A stretch of 64,000 bases of DNA from CAWATZ01 sp963784995 (GCA_963784995.1 CAWATZ010000003.1:682001-746000); one strand, 5' to 3'. Numbered from the stretch's first letter, positions 44,744 through 55,889 are shown. The notes: a model not told the origin generated them from the letters alone. Numbers and translations are program-made.

Positions 44744-46573
44744 GTGAAACAGCTCCTCCTCATCACCGTACTGGTCTGCTGCTGCCAGCTCGCTCCCGCG
44801 GATTCGGCTCCTCCCGCGGAGGGCGCCTCGCCGGAGTCTTCCTACCAGGACCTGATCCATTTCGGCGAGAAGCGCCCACTGCTGCTCCGGCTGCACCTCA
44901 CGGTCGATGGCCGGCCGCTGGAGGCGGTGTGGCAAGACTGCATCGGCAAGGTCTTCAGGCACCTGGACACCAACGGCGACGGCATCATTGACAGCACCGA
45001 GGTCCAGCGCCTGCCGTCGGTGGCTGCGCTGTTCGGCGATGGCTTCGAGGGCAAGCCGACGCTGAACCAGCTGGACCGCAACAGCGATGGCAAGGTGAGT
45101 CGCGCCGAACTGGCGACCTGGTTCCGGCGTCAAGGAGCAACGCCGTTCCAGCTTCCCGGAGACGCGGGGAACAGGGAGCAGGACCTCTACGAGGCAGAGC
45201 TGCTTCAGGCAAGGATTTCTCTTCGTCTGGCGATTCTGCGGCAGGGAGGGGGCCGAGGCCCCGCCAATCCGGAATCGGTCAATGATACGTTGTTCAAGCT
45301 GCTGGACACCAACAGCGACGGCAAGCTGTCGCGGGACGAACTGCTCACCGCCCCGGCCGTGCTGCTCAAACGTGACCGTAACGACGACGAGATCATCACT
45401 CCCAACGAGATCACGAATGCGCCCCAGATGGGAGGGAACGAGGCTGATCTTGCTTTGCTATTCCTGGAGCAAGCCCGCCTGGAGCGATACCACCGGATGG
45501 GTCGGGGGCAAGAGGGCCCGTTCTGGCTGGTGCAGCCCGGGGCCTCGAAGGCGTCGCTGGCCCGGCGGCTGCACCGCTACGCCAAAAGCACGAAGGAAGG
45601 CCAGCAGCCGACGAAACTGTCGCGCACCGATCTGAGTCTGGACGAGGCCGCGTTCGCCCGGCTGGACGTGGACGGCGACGGCTGGCTGGACACCGAGGAG
45701 TTGGGCCGTTTCGGCCAGCGGCCGCCGGACCTGGAGCTGAAGGTGGATCTCGGCCAGAAAGCGACCGTCCAGCTGGTCAAAGCGGGTCGGGCCCTCGAAG
45801 GGAACGTCCGCGCCGGCAAGGAGGGCGTGCTGATGCTGGAGCTGGACGGCACCCGCCTCGATCTGAAAGCGCTGGCCACGGTCAAGGTCGATGCCGCCCA
45901 GGCCCGCAAGCAGCAACGCGAGCAGTTCCTCCAGGCGTTCAAGCAAGCCGACCGCGACAACAACGGCTACCTTGACATGACCGAGGCCATGCGCAGCCCC
46001 TTCTTCCGCAACACCTTCAAATCGATGGACCGCGACGGCGACGGCATGCTCTTTCAGAAGGAGCTGCTTGCTTACCTCGATATTGTCAAGGAACTGCAAG
46101 CCGCTGCTCGCAGTAGCTGTGCCACCGTGGGCGTTACTTCCGAAGGCAAGGGGCTCTCCGAACTGCTCGACAGCAACGGCGACCGCCGACTGAGCGTCCG
46201 CGAACTGCGCAATGCCGTGAAGCTGATCGCCGAGCTGGACCGCGACGGCGACGGCATGATCAGCCGCACAGAGATCCCGCGCTGCTCCCAGGCCACGTTC
46301 CACGTGGGCCCGGCCGGCGGCGAATCGCGAAACCCGTATTTCCTCGCCGTCCGCCAGGCCGGTGAGTCGTCCCCCAGCACGGCCGGAGCGCCACAACGGG
46401 CGCGTGGTCCGGAGTGGTTCCGCAAGATGGACCGCAATGGCGACGGCGACGTCTCGCGCCGGGAGTTCCTCGGCACCGATGCTCAGTTCAAGGCCATCGA
46501 CACCGATGGCGATGGCCTGATCAGCGTCGAAGAGGCCGAGGCCTTCGAGAAGGCGAAGCAACCTCAGAAGTAA
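44744..46573 (+). CDS. Secreted EF-hand protein, paralogue 2
   Basis: 609 residues. Signal peptide QLLLITVLVCCCQLAPADS, then the shared N-domain (YQDLIHFGEKRPLLLRLHLT) and about ten EF-hand loops (DTNGDGIIDSTEV, DTNSDGKLSRDEL, DVDGDGWLDTEEL, DRDNNGYLDMTEAM, and the C-terminal pair ending DTDGDGLISVEEAEAF). I choose GTG 44744, with GGTGGAGA about eight bases upstream; a TTG at 44738 is also in frame. The leader ACGGTGGAGATT is repeated before the next gene. The CCCQ motif at the signal-peptide end hints at lipid attachment but lacks a standard lipobox. Confidence 0.9.
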   Translation: MKQLLLITVLVCCCQLAPADSAPPAEGASPESSYQDLIHFGEKRPLLLRLHLTVDGRPLEAVWQDCIGKVFRHLDTNGDGIIDSTEVQRLPSVAALFGDGFEGKPTLNQLDRNSDGKVSRAELATWFRRQGATPFQLPGDAGNREQDLYEAELLQARISLRLAILRQGGGRGPANPESVNDTLFKLLDTNSDGKLSRDELLTAPAVLLKRDRNDDEIITPNEITNAPQMGGNEADLALLFLEQARLERYHRMGRGQEGPFWLVQPGASKASLARRLHRYAKSTKEGQQPTKLSRTDLSLDEAAFARLDVDGDGWLDTEELGRFGQRPPDLELKVDLGQKATVQLVKAGRALEGNVRAGKEGVLMLELDGTRLDLKALATVKVDAAQARKQQREQFLQAFKQADRDNNGYLDMTEAMRSPFFRNTFKSMDRDGDGMLFQKELLAYLDIVKELQAAARSSCATVGVTSEGKGLSELLDSNGDRRLSVRELRNAVKLIAELDRDGDGMISRTEIPRCSQATFHVGPAGGESRNPYFLAVRQAGESSPSTAGAPQRARGPEWFRKMDRNGDGDVSRREFLGTDAQFKAIDTDGDGLISVEEAEAFEKAKQPQK

Positions 46574-46582
46574 AGACGCTGG

Positions 46583-46606
46583 CGCCCCCAGGGCGATGCC
46601 CTGGGG
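46583..46606. repeat. Short palindrome related to the 47-bp repeat
   Basis: CCCCCAGGGCGATGCCCTGGG folds on itself between EF-hand genes 2 and 3. It matches the outer core of the palindrome at 44561. Confidence 0.6.
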
Positions 46607-46650
46607 GCCTGTCCACCCAAACACTTCCTCCAAACGGTGGAGATTGCCGA

Positions 46651-48501
46651 ATGAAACGGTCCCTCTTGCTCGTCATGCTCGTCTGCTGCTGTCAACTCAC
46701 CGCTGCGGACCCAGCTCCGCCACCGGCACCAGAATCCCCAGCGGAGCCTTCCTACCAGGACCTGATCCATTTCGGCGAGAAGCGTCCGCTGCTGCTCCGG
46801 CTGCATCTCACGGTCGATAGCCGGCCGCTGGAGGCGGTGTGGCAAGACTGCCTTGGCAAGGTCTTTCGGCACCTGGACACCAACAGCGATGGCGTCCTCG
46901 ACGGCACCGAGGTCCAGCGCCTGCCGTCGCTGGCCGCGCTGTTTGGCGACGGCTTTGAAGGCGGGCTGCCGACCCTGGCTCAGCTTGATGGCAATGGGGA
47001 CGGCAAGGTGAGGCGCCAGGAACTCGCTGCCTGGTTCCGCCGTCATGGAGCAACGCCATTCCAGCTTCCTGGAGGGGCGGGTTCCAGGGACCAGGATCTC
47101 GCCGAACAACAACTCATTGCGGCGAAGATTGCTCTCCGTTTGGCGGCTGTGCGCGAGATCGAGGGCCGAATCGCTGCGAACACCGAGTCGGTAAACGACG
47201 CGCTGTTCCGGCTGCTGGACAGCAACGGCGACGGCAAACTGTCCAGGGCAGAACTGCTCGCCGCCCCGACCGTTCTGCTCAAACGCGACCGCAATGACGA
47301 CGAGATTCTCACGTCCGATGAGATCGCGGGAACGTCGCAGGCCGGATCGGAGGAGCGCGACGCTCCTTGCGATTCTCAAGCGGAAAGCACTCCTGGCGCA
47401 ATACTCCCTGCGTATGAGCCAGGGCGCGAGGGCCCGTTCTGGCTGGTGCAGCCCGGCGCCTCGAAGGCGTCGCTGGCCCGGCAACTGCAACGCTACGCCC
47501 GGAACAGGCGTGAAGGCCAGCAGCCAACGAAACTGTCGCGCACCGAGATGAGCCTGGACAAGGCCGCGTTCGCCCTGCTGGACGTGGACGGCGACGGACT
47601 GCTGGATACCGAGGAGCTGGGCCGCTTCGGCCAGCGGCCGCCGGACCTGGAACTGAAGATCGACCTCGGCCCGAAAGGCTCAATCCAGCTGGTCAAAGCG
47701 GGTCGGTCCCTGGAAGGCAACGTCCGCGCCGGCAAGGAGGGCGTGCTGATGCTGGAGCTGGACGGCACCCGCCTCGATCTGAAAGCGCTGGCCACGCCGC
47801 GGATTGATCGGGCCCAGGCCCGCAAGCAGCAACGCGAGCAATACCTCCAGGCGTTCAAGCAAGCCGATCGGGACAACAATGGCTACGTGGACATGAGCGA
47901 GGCGATGCGCAGCCCCTTCTTCCGCAACACCTTCAAGTCGATGGACCGCGACGGCGACGGCATGCTCTTCCCGAAGGAGATGCTGGCCTACCTCGATACC
48001 TTCCAGGAGCTGCAAGCCGCGGCTCGCGCCAGCTGTGCCACCGTCGCGGTCACCTCCGAAGGCAAGGGGCTCTCCGAACTGCTTGACAGCAACGGCGACA
48101 GCCGGCTGAGCGTCCGCGAACTGCGGAATGCCGTGAAGCTGATCGCCGAACTGGACCGGGACGGCGACGGCCTGATCAGCCGAACCGAGATCCCGCGCTG
48201 CTCCCAGGCCACGTTCCGCCTCGGCCCGCCTGCGGGAGAGGCCCTTGGCTACTACTCCGCCGCGCAGGCCCTTGCCGTTCGAGGAGGGTCCGGCATCCGA
48301 GGAGGCCCGCAGCCGCAAACGCCGCGAGGTCCAGAGTGGTTTCGTAAGATGGATCGCAACAGCGACGGCGACGTCTCCCGCCGGGAGTTCCTCGGCACCG
48401 ACGCCCAGTTCAAAGCGATCGACACCGATGGCGATGGCCTCATCAGCATGGAAGAGGCCGAAGCCTTCGAGAAGAAGCAGCAAAGCCCTGACAGGAAGTG
48501 A
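46651..48501 (+). CDS. Secreted EF-hand protein, paralogue 3
   Basis: 616 residues. Signal peptide SLLLVMLVCCCQLTAADP, then the same N-domain and calcium loops as paralogue 2, with which it is closely similar over most of its length (DSNGDGKLSRAEL, DVDGDGLLDTEELGRFGQRP, DRDGDGMLFPKEM, DSNGDSRLSVREL). The middle loop around 47330-47420 has diverged and carries Ala/Ser/Glu-rich sequence. It starts at ATG 46651 with GGTGGAGATT nine bases upstream; the longer open frame to 46414 overlaps gene 2. Tandem duplication of gene 2 is the obvious origin. Confidence 0.9.
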   Translation: MKRSLLLVMLVCCCQLTAADPAPPPAPESPAEPSYQDLIHFGEKRPLLLRLHLTVDSRPLEAVWQDCLGKVFRHLDTNSDGVLDGTEVQRLPSLAALFGDGFEGGLPTLAQLDGNGDGKVRRQELAAWFRRHGATPFQLPGGAGSRDQDLAEQQLIAAKIALRLAAVREIEGRIAANTESVNDALFRLLDSNGDGKLSRAELLAAPTVLLKRDRNDDEILTSDEIAGTSQAGSEERDAPCDSQAESTPGAILPAYEPGREGPFWLVQPGASKASLARQLQRYARNRREGQQPTKLSRTEMSLDKAAFALLDVDGDGLLDTEELGRFGQRPPDLELKIDLGPKGSIQLVKAGRSLEGNVRAGKEGVLMLELDGTRLDLKALATPRIDRAQARKQQREQYLQAFKQADRDNNGYVDMSEAMRSPFFRNTFKSMDRDGDGMLFPKEMLAYLDTFQELQAAARASCATVAVTSEGKGLSELLDSNGDSRLSVRELRNAVKLIAELDRDGDGLISRTEIPRCSQATFRLGPPAGEALGYYSAAQALAVRGGSGIRGGPQPQTPRGPEWFRKMDRNSDGDVSRREFLGTDAQFKAIDTDGDGLISMEEAEAFEKKQQSPDRK

Positions 48502-48536
48502 GTGGCTTCCCCTTTCGATGCGATGGAGAATCTCCG

Positions 48537-50363
48537 ATGAAACGGCCCTTCTGGATCGCGGTACTGGTCTGCTGCTGTTGCCAGGTCAGCGCCGACAACG
48601 CGGCGCCTTCGGTCGAGGAAACCTCCCCGGCAGCGGGCCCTTCTCAGGATCTCATCTATTTTGGCGAGACCGGCCCGGTCTTGCTCCGGCTGCACTTCTC
48701 CAGAGACGGCAAGGCCCTGCCGGCCATCTGGGACGACTTCGTCGGCAAGGTCTTCAAGCACCTGGACGCCAACGGGAATGGCGTTCTCGACAAGATCGAG
48801 GCCCAGCGGATGCCGCCGCCTGACGTGCTGTTCCACGGCACCGGCGGACCCAATGGCTCGCCGGCCCCTGCCTTCCGGGAACTGGACGCCAACGGCGACG
48901 GCAAGGTGACCCGCACGGAGCTGGCCGCCTATTTCCGCCGGGCCGGCTTCGGCCCCTTCCAGCTCTCCGCCAGCGGGCCCTCTTCGCCCTGGGAAGTCTC
49001 TGCCGAGGTTGATTACCTCATTGTGAACGAGCGCAATTTCGACCTGTCCGGCGTGGACTTCGACATTGAGCTGCAAGTGCCCAATCGCAATCGGAAGCCG
49101 GCTGGCCTGGACGAGACCCTGTTCAAGCTGCTGGACACCAACGGCGACGGCAAGCTCTCGAAAGAGGAACTGCGCGCCGCCCCGGAGGTTCTGCTCAAGC
49201 GTGACCGCAATGAGGATGAGATCCTCACGTCCGATGAGATTGTCTCTGTCAATCCCTCCGAAAACCGCTGGCAGACCCCGATTTACATCGCTTCGTATCA
49301 TCGGCCTCGTGGCAATTCGCGCCCCTTCTGGCTGGTCTCCGCAGGGGAATCGCCACTGGCACTGGCGCAGGTCCTGCTTGAGCGGTACGGCGGCAAGGAC
49401 CCGAAGGCCCGCGAAAAGGGGCTCACTCGAGAACACCTTGGACTGGACGCCCGGTCTTTCGCTCAGCTGGACGTCGATGGCAACGGCCGGCTCGACCTGG
49501 AAGAGCTGTCCCGGTTCGCCCGCCGCCAGCCGGACCTCGAACTGAAGATCCATCTCGATCAGAAACCAGCGGTTGAGCTGGTCAAGCGCGGCACGCCGCT
49601 GGAGAAGAACGTTCGCGCCGGCCGGGATGGGTCGCTGCTCCTCGACCTGGGCGGCAAGCGCCTGGACCTGAAAGGACTCGCGGCTCCCAAGACGGATGCC
49701 GCCCAGTCGGCGAAGCAAGCCCGCGAACAGTACCTCGCCCAGTTCAAGGCGGCCGACCGCGACAACAACGGCTACGTGGACATGAGCGAGGCGATGCGCA
49801 GCCCCTTCTTCCGCAACACCTTCAAGCAGATGGATCGCGACGGCGACGGCATGCTCTTCCAGAAGGAGTTGCTCGCCTTTCTCGACAGCTTTCTCGATTT
49901 GCAGGTCGCGGCCCACGCCAGCTGCGCCACAGTCAATCTCTCTCAGGAGGGCAAGGGCCTGTTCGATCTGGTAGACACCAACGGCGATGGCCGGCTTACC
50001 GTCCGCGAGATGCACAACGCCGCCAAGCTGCTCGCCGAACTGGACCCGGAAGGCAAGGGCACGCTTGGCCGGACCGACCTCTCGCGCCACTCCCTTGCCG
50101 TCTTCTCTCAGGGGCCGGCCATGACGACGATACTGAGCAGGTTTGACATGGGGATCACGCCCGGACAAATGCCGCAGCCTGCTCCGCCACAGGGTCCGGA
50201 GTGGTTCCGCAAGATGGATCGCAACGGCGACGGCGATGTCTCCCGGCGGGAGTTCCTCGGCACCGGCGCCCAGTTCAAAGCCATCGACACCGATGGCGAC
50301 GGCCTCATCAGTATCCAGGAGGCGGAAGCTTTTGAGAAGCGGCAGAAAAGCGGACAGAAGTAA
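48537..50363 (+). CDS. Secreted EF-hand protein, paralogue 4
   Basis: 608 residues with signal peptide PFWIAVLVCCCCQVSADN. N-domain variant SQDLIYFGETGPVLLRLHFS, then EF-hand loops DANGNGVLDKIEA, DANGDGKVTRTEL, DTNGDGKLSKEEL, DVDGNGRLDLEEL, DRDNNGYVDMSEAM, DRDGDGMLFQKEL, DTNGDGRLTVREM and the conserved C-terminal pair. It groups with paralogue 5, not 2 and 3. Start ATG 48537 follows GATGGAGAATCTCCG. Confidence 0.9.
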   Translation: MKRPFWIAVLVCCCCQVSADNAAPSVEETSPAAGPSQDLIYFGETGPVLLRLHFSRDGKALPAIWDDFVGKVFKHLDANGNGVLDKIEAQRMPPPDVLFHGTGGPNGSPAPAFRELDANGDGKVTRTELAAYFRRAGFGPFQLSASGPSSPWEVSAEVDYLIVNERNFDLSGVDFDIELQVPNRNRKPAGLDETLFKLLDTNGDGKLSKEELRAAPEVLLKRDRNEDEILTSDEIVSVNPSENRWQTPIYIASYHRPRGNSRPFWLVSAGESPLALAQVLLERYGGKDPKAREKGLTREHLGLDARSFAQLDVDGNGRLDLEELSRFARRQPDLELKIHLDQKPAVELVKRGTPLEKNVRAGRDGSLLLDLGGKRLDLKGLAAPKTDAAQSAKQAREQYLAQFKAADRDNNGYVDMSEAMRSPFFRNTFKQMDRDGDGMLFQKELLAFLDSFLDLQVAAHASCATVNLSQEGKGLFDLVDTNGDGRLTVREMHNAAKLLAELDPEGKGTLGRTDLSRHSLAVFSQGPAMTTILSRFDMGITPGQMPQPAPPQGPEWFRKMDRNGDGDVSRREFLGTGAQFKAIDTDGDGLISIQEAEAFEKRQKSGQK

Positions 50364-50383
50364 CGGTCGATGGAGATTCTCCG

Positions 50384-52227
50384 ATGCAGCGACTTCTCTT
50401 GATCGCAGTGGTGGTCCTGTGGTGCTGCCAGATCCGTGCCGAATCGCCAGTCGAGCCAGACAGGGGCCCCGCACTGCAACCGGCCTATCAAGACCTGGTC
50501 TTTTTCGCCGACACCAGGCCGGTCCTGCTCCGGCTGCACGTCCGCAGTGACGGCCGGCCGCTGCCAGCGGTGTGGGTCGAATACCTCACACGGGTCTTCA
50601 AGCACCTGGACAGCAACGGCGACGGCGTTCTCGACAAGGCCGAGGCCCAGCGCCTGCCGCCGCCCGGTGTTCTCTTCAGCAGCCCCAACGGGCCCAACGG
50701 CTCGCCGCCGCCGGCCTTCCGCGACCTGGACGCCAACAGCGACGGCAAGGTGACGCGCGACGAGCTGGCCGCTTACTTCCGTCGCGGCGGCTTCGGGCCG
50801 TTCCAGGCTCCCAGCGGCAGCGGCCTTTCGTACCAGCACCCAGGTTTCCCCTACCTCCTCCAGGACGTTGTCCTCGACCTGGGCGACGGCAACAGTTACT
50901 TCACGACGGCAGCCCAGAAGGCCGACAGTCGAGACGAGGCCCTGTTCAAGCTGCTGGACACCAACGGCGACGGCAAGCTCTCGAAGGAGGAACTGCTCGC
51001 CGCCCCGGCCGTCCTGCTCAAGCGCGATCGCAACGACGACGAGATCCTCTCAACCGATGAGATCGTCTCTTCCAGACAGGGTGCGATGCTGGATGACATC
51101 AAGGACTCGATCTTCATCGACCCGGTTTCCTACCTTCAGCTCCGAGCCAACAACGGTCCCTTCCGGCTGGTGTCGGCCGGGGAATCGTCGCTGGAGCTGG
51201 CTCAGGCGCTTCAGCAGCGCTACGGCGACAAAACCAACGGACGCGAGCCGGGCCTGACGCCAGACAAATTCGGACTGGATGCTGCCACCTTCGCCCAGTT
51301 GGACGTGGACGGCAACGGCCGGCTTGATCTGGAAGAGCTGTCCTGCTTCTGCGCCGGACTCCCGACCTGGAACTGAAGATCGAACTCGGCCAGAAGCCCT
51401 CCGTCGAACTGGTCAAGCGCGGCACGGCGCTGGAAGCGAAGCTCCGTCCGGGCCGGGAGGGATCGCTGATCCTCGACCTGGCCGGAGTGCGGGTGGACCT
51501 GAAGGGGCTGGTCGGGGCAAAAGCCGACACCGCCCAGGTCGCGAAACAGCGGCGGGCCCAGTACCTCGGGGAGTTCAAGACCGCCGACCGCGACAACAAC
51601 GGCTACGTGGACATGAAGGAGGCCATGCGCAGCCCCTTCTTCCGCAACACCTTCAAGCTGATGGATCGCGACGGCGACGGCATGCTCTTCCAGAAGGAGC
51701 TGCTCGCCTATCTCGATGGTTTCCTCGAATTGCAGGCGGCAGCTCAGGCCAGCTGCGCCACGGTCGGCCTGTCGGAGGAAGGCAAGGGCCTGTTCGACCT
51801 GGTGGACGCCAACCGCGATGGCCGGCTCAGCGTCCGCGAGCTGCGCAATGCAGTCAAGCTGCTGGCCGAGCTGGACCGCGAAGGCAAAGGCACGATCGGC
51901 CGGAGCGACATCCCGCGTTGCACCCAGGCCGCGTTCCGCCTCGGGCCGCCGGCGGAGAACCCAAGGTCGGCCGCAATTGACGGACAGTTCCTCATCGTCG
52001 CGGACGGCCAGATCTACACGGAGCAGCCGCAGCCGCAGCAGCCGGCACGCGGTCCGGAGTGGTTTCGTAAGATGGATCGCAACGGCGACGGCGACGTCTC
52101 CCGACGCGAGTTCCTCGGGACTGACGCCCAGTTCAAAACCATTGACACCGATGGCGATGGCCTCATCAGCTTCCAGGAGGCCGAAGCCTTCGAGGTGAAG
52201 ATGCGGCAACGTCATGAGGGGAAGTAA
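50384..52227 (+). CDS. Secreted EF-hand protein, paralogue 5, one frameshift
   Basis: About 614 residues if corrected. Signal peptide LLLIAVVVLWCCQIRAES, N-domain (YQDLVFFADTRPVLLRLHVR) and EF-hand loops DSNGDGVLDKAEA, DTNGDGKLSKEEL, DVDGNGRLDLEEL. After EELSCF at about 51350 the frame changes: one missing base turns SRFARRxPDLELK into a stop at 51376, and the protein continues in the next frame (TPDLELKIELGQKPSVELV to EAEAFEVKMRQRHEGK). Paralogue 4 shows the expected sequence at this point. The other four copies are intact, so this is probably a recent mutation or a sequencing error. Confidence 0.85.
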
Positions 52228-52345
52228 CAGAGAGCCAAAGTCCCACAAATCTCCCCTCGCTCTCTGTAGCTCGTCCTGCTAACCTGGAGGTGGTTGGAAG
52301 ATGAACGGTGTTGGGCCGACCAATCTGTTTTCAGGTGGGTGACCG

Positions 52346-52621
52346 ATGGAGTACCTGCACAAGGTGCTGGATCTGGCCGCAGATGACGTCGTTGAGGTGA
52401 CTCTCGCGGGGAACGCGGCCAACGTCCAGCTGCTCGATGACGCCAATTTCCAGAACTACAAGCAGGGGCAACCCTATCACTACTCCGGCGGCTACGCCCG
52501 AACCAGCCCCTACCGTATCCAGGCCCCGCACCCAGGACGCTGGCACCTGGTGGTTGATCTGGGTGGGGGGGCAGGCAGGGTCCAGGCGTCTGTCCGCGTG
52601 ATCAGTGGCGCGTTGTCTTGA
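52346..52621 (+). CDS. DUF1883 domain protein
   Basis: 91 residues. DUF1883 pattern: DVVEVTLAGNAANVQLLDD, NFQNYKQGQPYHYSGGYA, SPYRIQAPHPGRWHLVVDLG and QASVRVISG. The domain occurs alone or next to TIR domains in other bacteria and its role is unknown. The protein has no signal peptide. It starts at ATG 52346. The next gene begins 10 bases after its stop, so the two are probably one transcript. A TIR domain is not present nearby. Confidence 0.85.
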   Translation: MEYLHKVLDLAADDVVEVTLAGNAANVQLLDDANFQNYKQGQPYHYSGGYARTSPYRIQAPHPGRWHLVVDLGGGAGRVQASVRVISGALS

Positions 52622-52631
52622 AGGTGTCGCC

Positions 52632-53093
52632 TTGCCCAGCAAGAAAAAGCCCGATGAACAGGTGGTCCGTGTTGCGCCACTTGGCGAATTGCGTGCTTAC
52701 ACCATCTCCGAACACGAGCTGGAGAAATTGGAGCAGGGCGGCGCGGTTTCTGACCTGTTGACCATCGGTCTCTGTCTCCTCTCGGCTGCTCTGACCCTTC
52801 TGGCCACGCTCTTGAGTACCTCACTTCCTCCGATCAGCTTCGTCCTGTTCTTTTGCGCGTTTCTGATCTGCGGCCTGGTGGGCGGGATTTGTACCTTCCT
52901 GGGTTGGCGACTCCGCACAAGCACAATACAATTGGCACGCCAGATCCGTGCCCGGATGCAGGATACGCCCCCGATCCAGCAGGCCGCTCCTGAGCCGCCT
53001 GCTGGACCACCGCCGCATCAATCGTCATCTCCTGCCTCACCCACTGCTCCCACCTCATCTCCTCCCCCCTCAGGCGGCCCGGCTGCCCAGTAA
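52632..53093 (+). CDS. Two-helix membrane protein with a proline-rich tail
   Basis: About 153 residues. A cytoplasmic N-domain of 50 residues (QVVRVAPLGELRAYTISEHE) is followed by two membrane helices (LLTIGLCLLSAALTLLATLL and SFVLFFCAFLICGLVGGICT) and a Pro/Ser-rich tail (about residues 115-153). I start at TTG 52632, five bases after AAGGTG; no ATG fits. No family is recognised. Its close link to the DUF1883 gene suggests a two-protein module, with DUF1883 as the soluble partner. Confidence 0.65.
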   Translation: MPSKKKPDEQVVRVAPLGELRAYTISEHELEKLEQGGAVSDLLTIGLCLLSAALTLLATLLSTSLPPISFVLFFCAFLICGLVGGICTFLGWRLRTSTIQLARQIRARMQDTPPIQQAAPEPPAGPPPHQSSSPASPTAPTSSPPPSGGPAAQ

Positions 53094-53218
53094 CGTTCCG
53101 AGCGAAATCCGAGGTTGGGGTCAAGGAGATCCCCACAATTTTCCCGACCGTACTTGTTCACGATGATCACACCGGTAATATAGAACCAACCCGAGCCGAT
53201 CCCGAGGAGCAAGCCTTC

Positions 53219-54514
<1,296 letters not shown>

Positions 54515-54526
54515 TGAGGAGGAACC

Positions 54527-54628
54527 ATGACCGGATTGACACAAGCCCGAAGCGCCAGCGCCGGGATGCGTGTTTGTCCCGGCGCTGGCGCTTCGGGCTT
54601 GTGTACAGCCCTGGCGAAGAGTGCGTGA
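54527..54628 (+). CDS. Possible 33-residue leader ORF before metX
   Basis: ATG 54527 follows a strong GAGGAGGAACC site and opens a short frame through the palindromic repeat (MTGLTQARSASAG, ending TALAKSA). Both its ribosome binding site and the final LAKS codons repeat the metY end and the metX start. It probably arose from the repeat insertion. It might be translated; a function is not implied. Confidence 0.3.
   Translation: MTGLTQARSASAGMRVCPGAGASGLCTALAKSA
54539..54604. repeat. 28-bp palindromic repeat (ACACAAGCCCGAAGCGCCAG family)
   Basis: Perfect 28-base arms (54539-54566, 54577-54604) around a 10-base loop. The same arm occurs in tandem at 29805-29937. It is flanked by imperfect 38-base direct repeats (54500 and 54613), both containing GCGAAGAGT and an AACCATGACC end. 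Confidence 0.92.
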
Positions 54629-54643
54629 GGAGAAGGAGCAACC

Positions 54644-55792
54644 ATGACCGAGGCCCTGCTGCCATCCTGGGAAGGAGACTTCACCTTCGCGGAGGACCAA
54701 CCGTTCCCCTTGACCGGCGGGGGCGAGCTGCAGCCGGTGACGCTGCGCTGCGCCCTGTACGGCGAGATGAGCCCACGGCGGGACAACGTCATCCTGGTCT
54801 GTCACGCCCTGTCGGGCTCCGCGCGGGTGGCCGACTGGTGGCCGCAGCTCTTCGGAGCGGGCTTGCCCTTCGACCTCGACCGGTACTGCATCCTGGGCGT
54901 CAACGTGCTGGGCTCCTGCTACGGCTCGACCGGGCCGCGCTCCATCGATCCCCGCACCGGCACAACCTTCGCCGGCCATTTCCCGGTGATCAGCATTCAT
55001 GACATGGTCCATGCCCAGGCCCGCCTGGTCGAGCACCTGGAGATTGATCGGCTGCACGCGGTGATCGGCGGCTCCATCGGCGGCATGCAGGCGCTGGCCT
55101 GGGCGGTCCACTATCCCGACCGGGTGCCGCGCTGCCTGGCCATCGGGGCCTGCCCGATCGGTGCGATGGCCCTGGCCCTGGGTCATCTGCAGCGGCAGGC
55201 GATCCGCAATGATCCCGCCTACCGCGACGGCCACTATTCCCCCGACGATCCACCCATCCGCGGCCTGGCCCTGGCCCGCGCCCTGGCCATGTGTTCCTAC
55301 AAGTCCGCGACCCTGTTCGAGGAGCGCTTTGGTCGCCGGCACAACCGCAACGGCGAACGGCCCGACCGCGACCTGGCGGCTCGCTACGACGTGGCCGGCT
55401 ATCTCGATTACCAGGGCCAGCTGTTCCTGAATCGCTTCGACGCCAATGCCTACCTGCTCATCTCCAAGGCGATGGACACCTTCGACCTCGGCTCGACCCC
55501 GGAGGAAGAGTCGGCCAACCTGCGGCGCCTCCAGGCCCGCACCTTGCTGGTGGGCATCAGCTCGGACTGGCTCTTTCCCCCGGGCGACGTGCAGGCGCTG
55601 GCCGAACGCATCCGCCAGGCCGGCAAGGAGGTCGAGTACCGCGAGCTGGCCTCGACCCACGGCCACGACGGCTTCCTGGCCGATGCCGACCAGCTGGTGC
55701 CGCTGCTTGGCGATGCACTGCACGAGCCGGCTCCAATGCCCGTGGGTGCGCTGCGCGACCCACGGCTGAGTTATGCAACCCCTTCGGGGTAG
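54644..55792 (+). CDS. metX: Homoserine O-acetyltransferase
   Basis: 382 residues, alpha/beta-hydrolase fold, transferring acetyl from acetyl-CoA to homoserine. The nucleophile Ser is in VIGGSIGGMQALAW, the catalytic His in STHGHDGFLADADQ near the end, and the oxyanion region in ILVCHALSGSARV (read as NVILVCHALSGSA). It acts one step before MetY, the preceding gene. It starts at ATG 54644 after AGAAGGAGCAACC. The last 15 or so residues (GALRDPRLSYATPSG) are slightly longer than usual and overlap a CCCCTTCGGGG word. Confidence 0.93.
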   Translation: MTEALLPSWEGDFTFAEDQPFPLTGGGELQPVTLRCALYGEMSPRRDNVILVCHALSGSARVADWWPQLFGAGLPFDLDRYCILGVNVLGSCYGSTGPRSIDPRTGTTFAGHFPVISIHDMVHAQARLVEHLEIDRLHAVIGGSIGGMQALAWAVHYPDRVPRCLAIGACPIGAMALALGHLQRQAIRNDPAYRDGHYSPDDPPIRGLALARALAMCSYKSATLFEERFGRRHNRNGERPDRDLAARYDVAGYLDYQGQLFLNRFDANAYLLISKAMDTFDLGSTPEEESANLRRLQARTLLVGISSDWLFPPGDVQALAERIRQAGKEVEYRELASTHGHDGFLADADQLVPLLGDALHEPAPMPVGALRDPRLSYATPSG

Positions 55793-55889
55793 GAATACTT
55801 TTTCCGCACTCCCTCTGTTCAAGGTCCGCCGCGCCTGCTACATTTACTCTTTTCCATGAAGGTTACCACCAGAACGGGTTGAACCAATC

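Noticed and set aside
42225..52248. Several 250-780-codon minus-strand frames opposite the EF-hand genes
   Set aside because: They mirror the repeated calcium-loop codons (AVAVAIHLAEPL-type repeats), lack starts with ribosome binding sites and have no family.
53094..53218. Possible SAM riboswitch before metY
   Set aside because: The 125-base gap shows no long conserved stem pattern or terminator that would support one.
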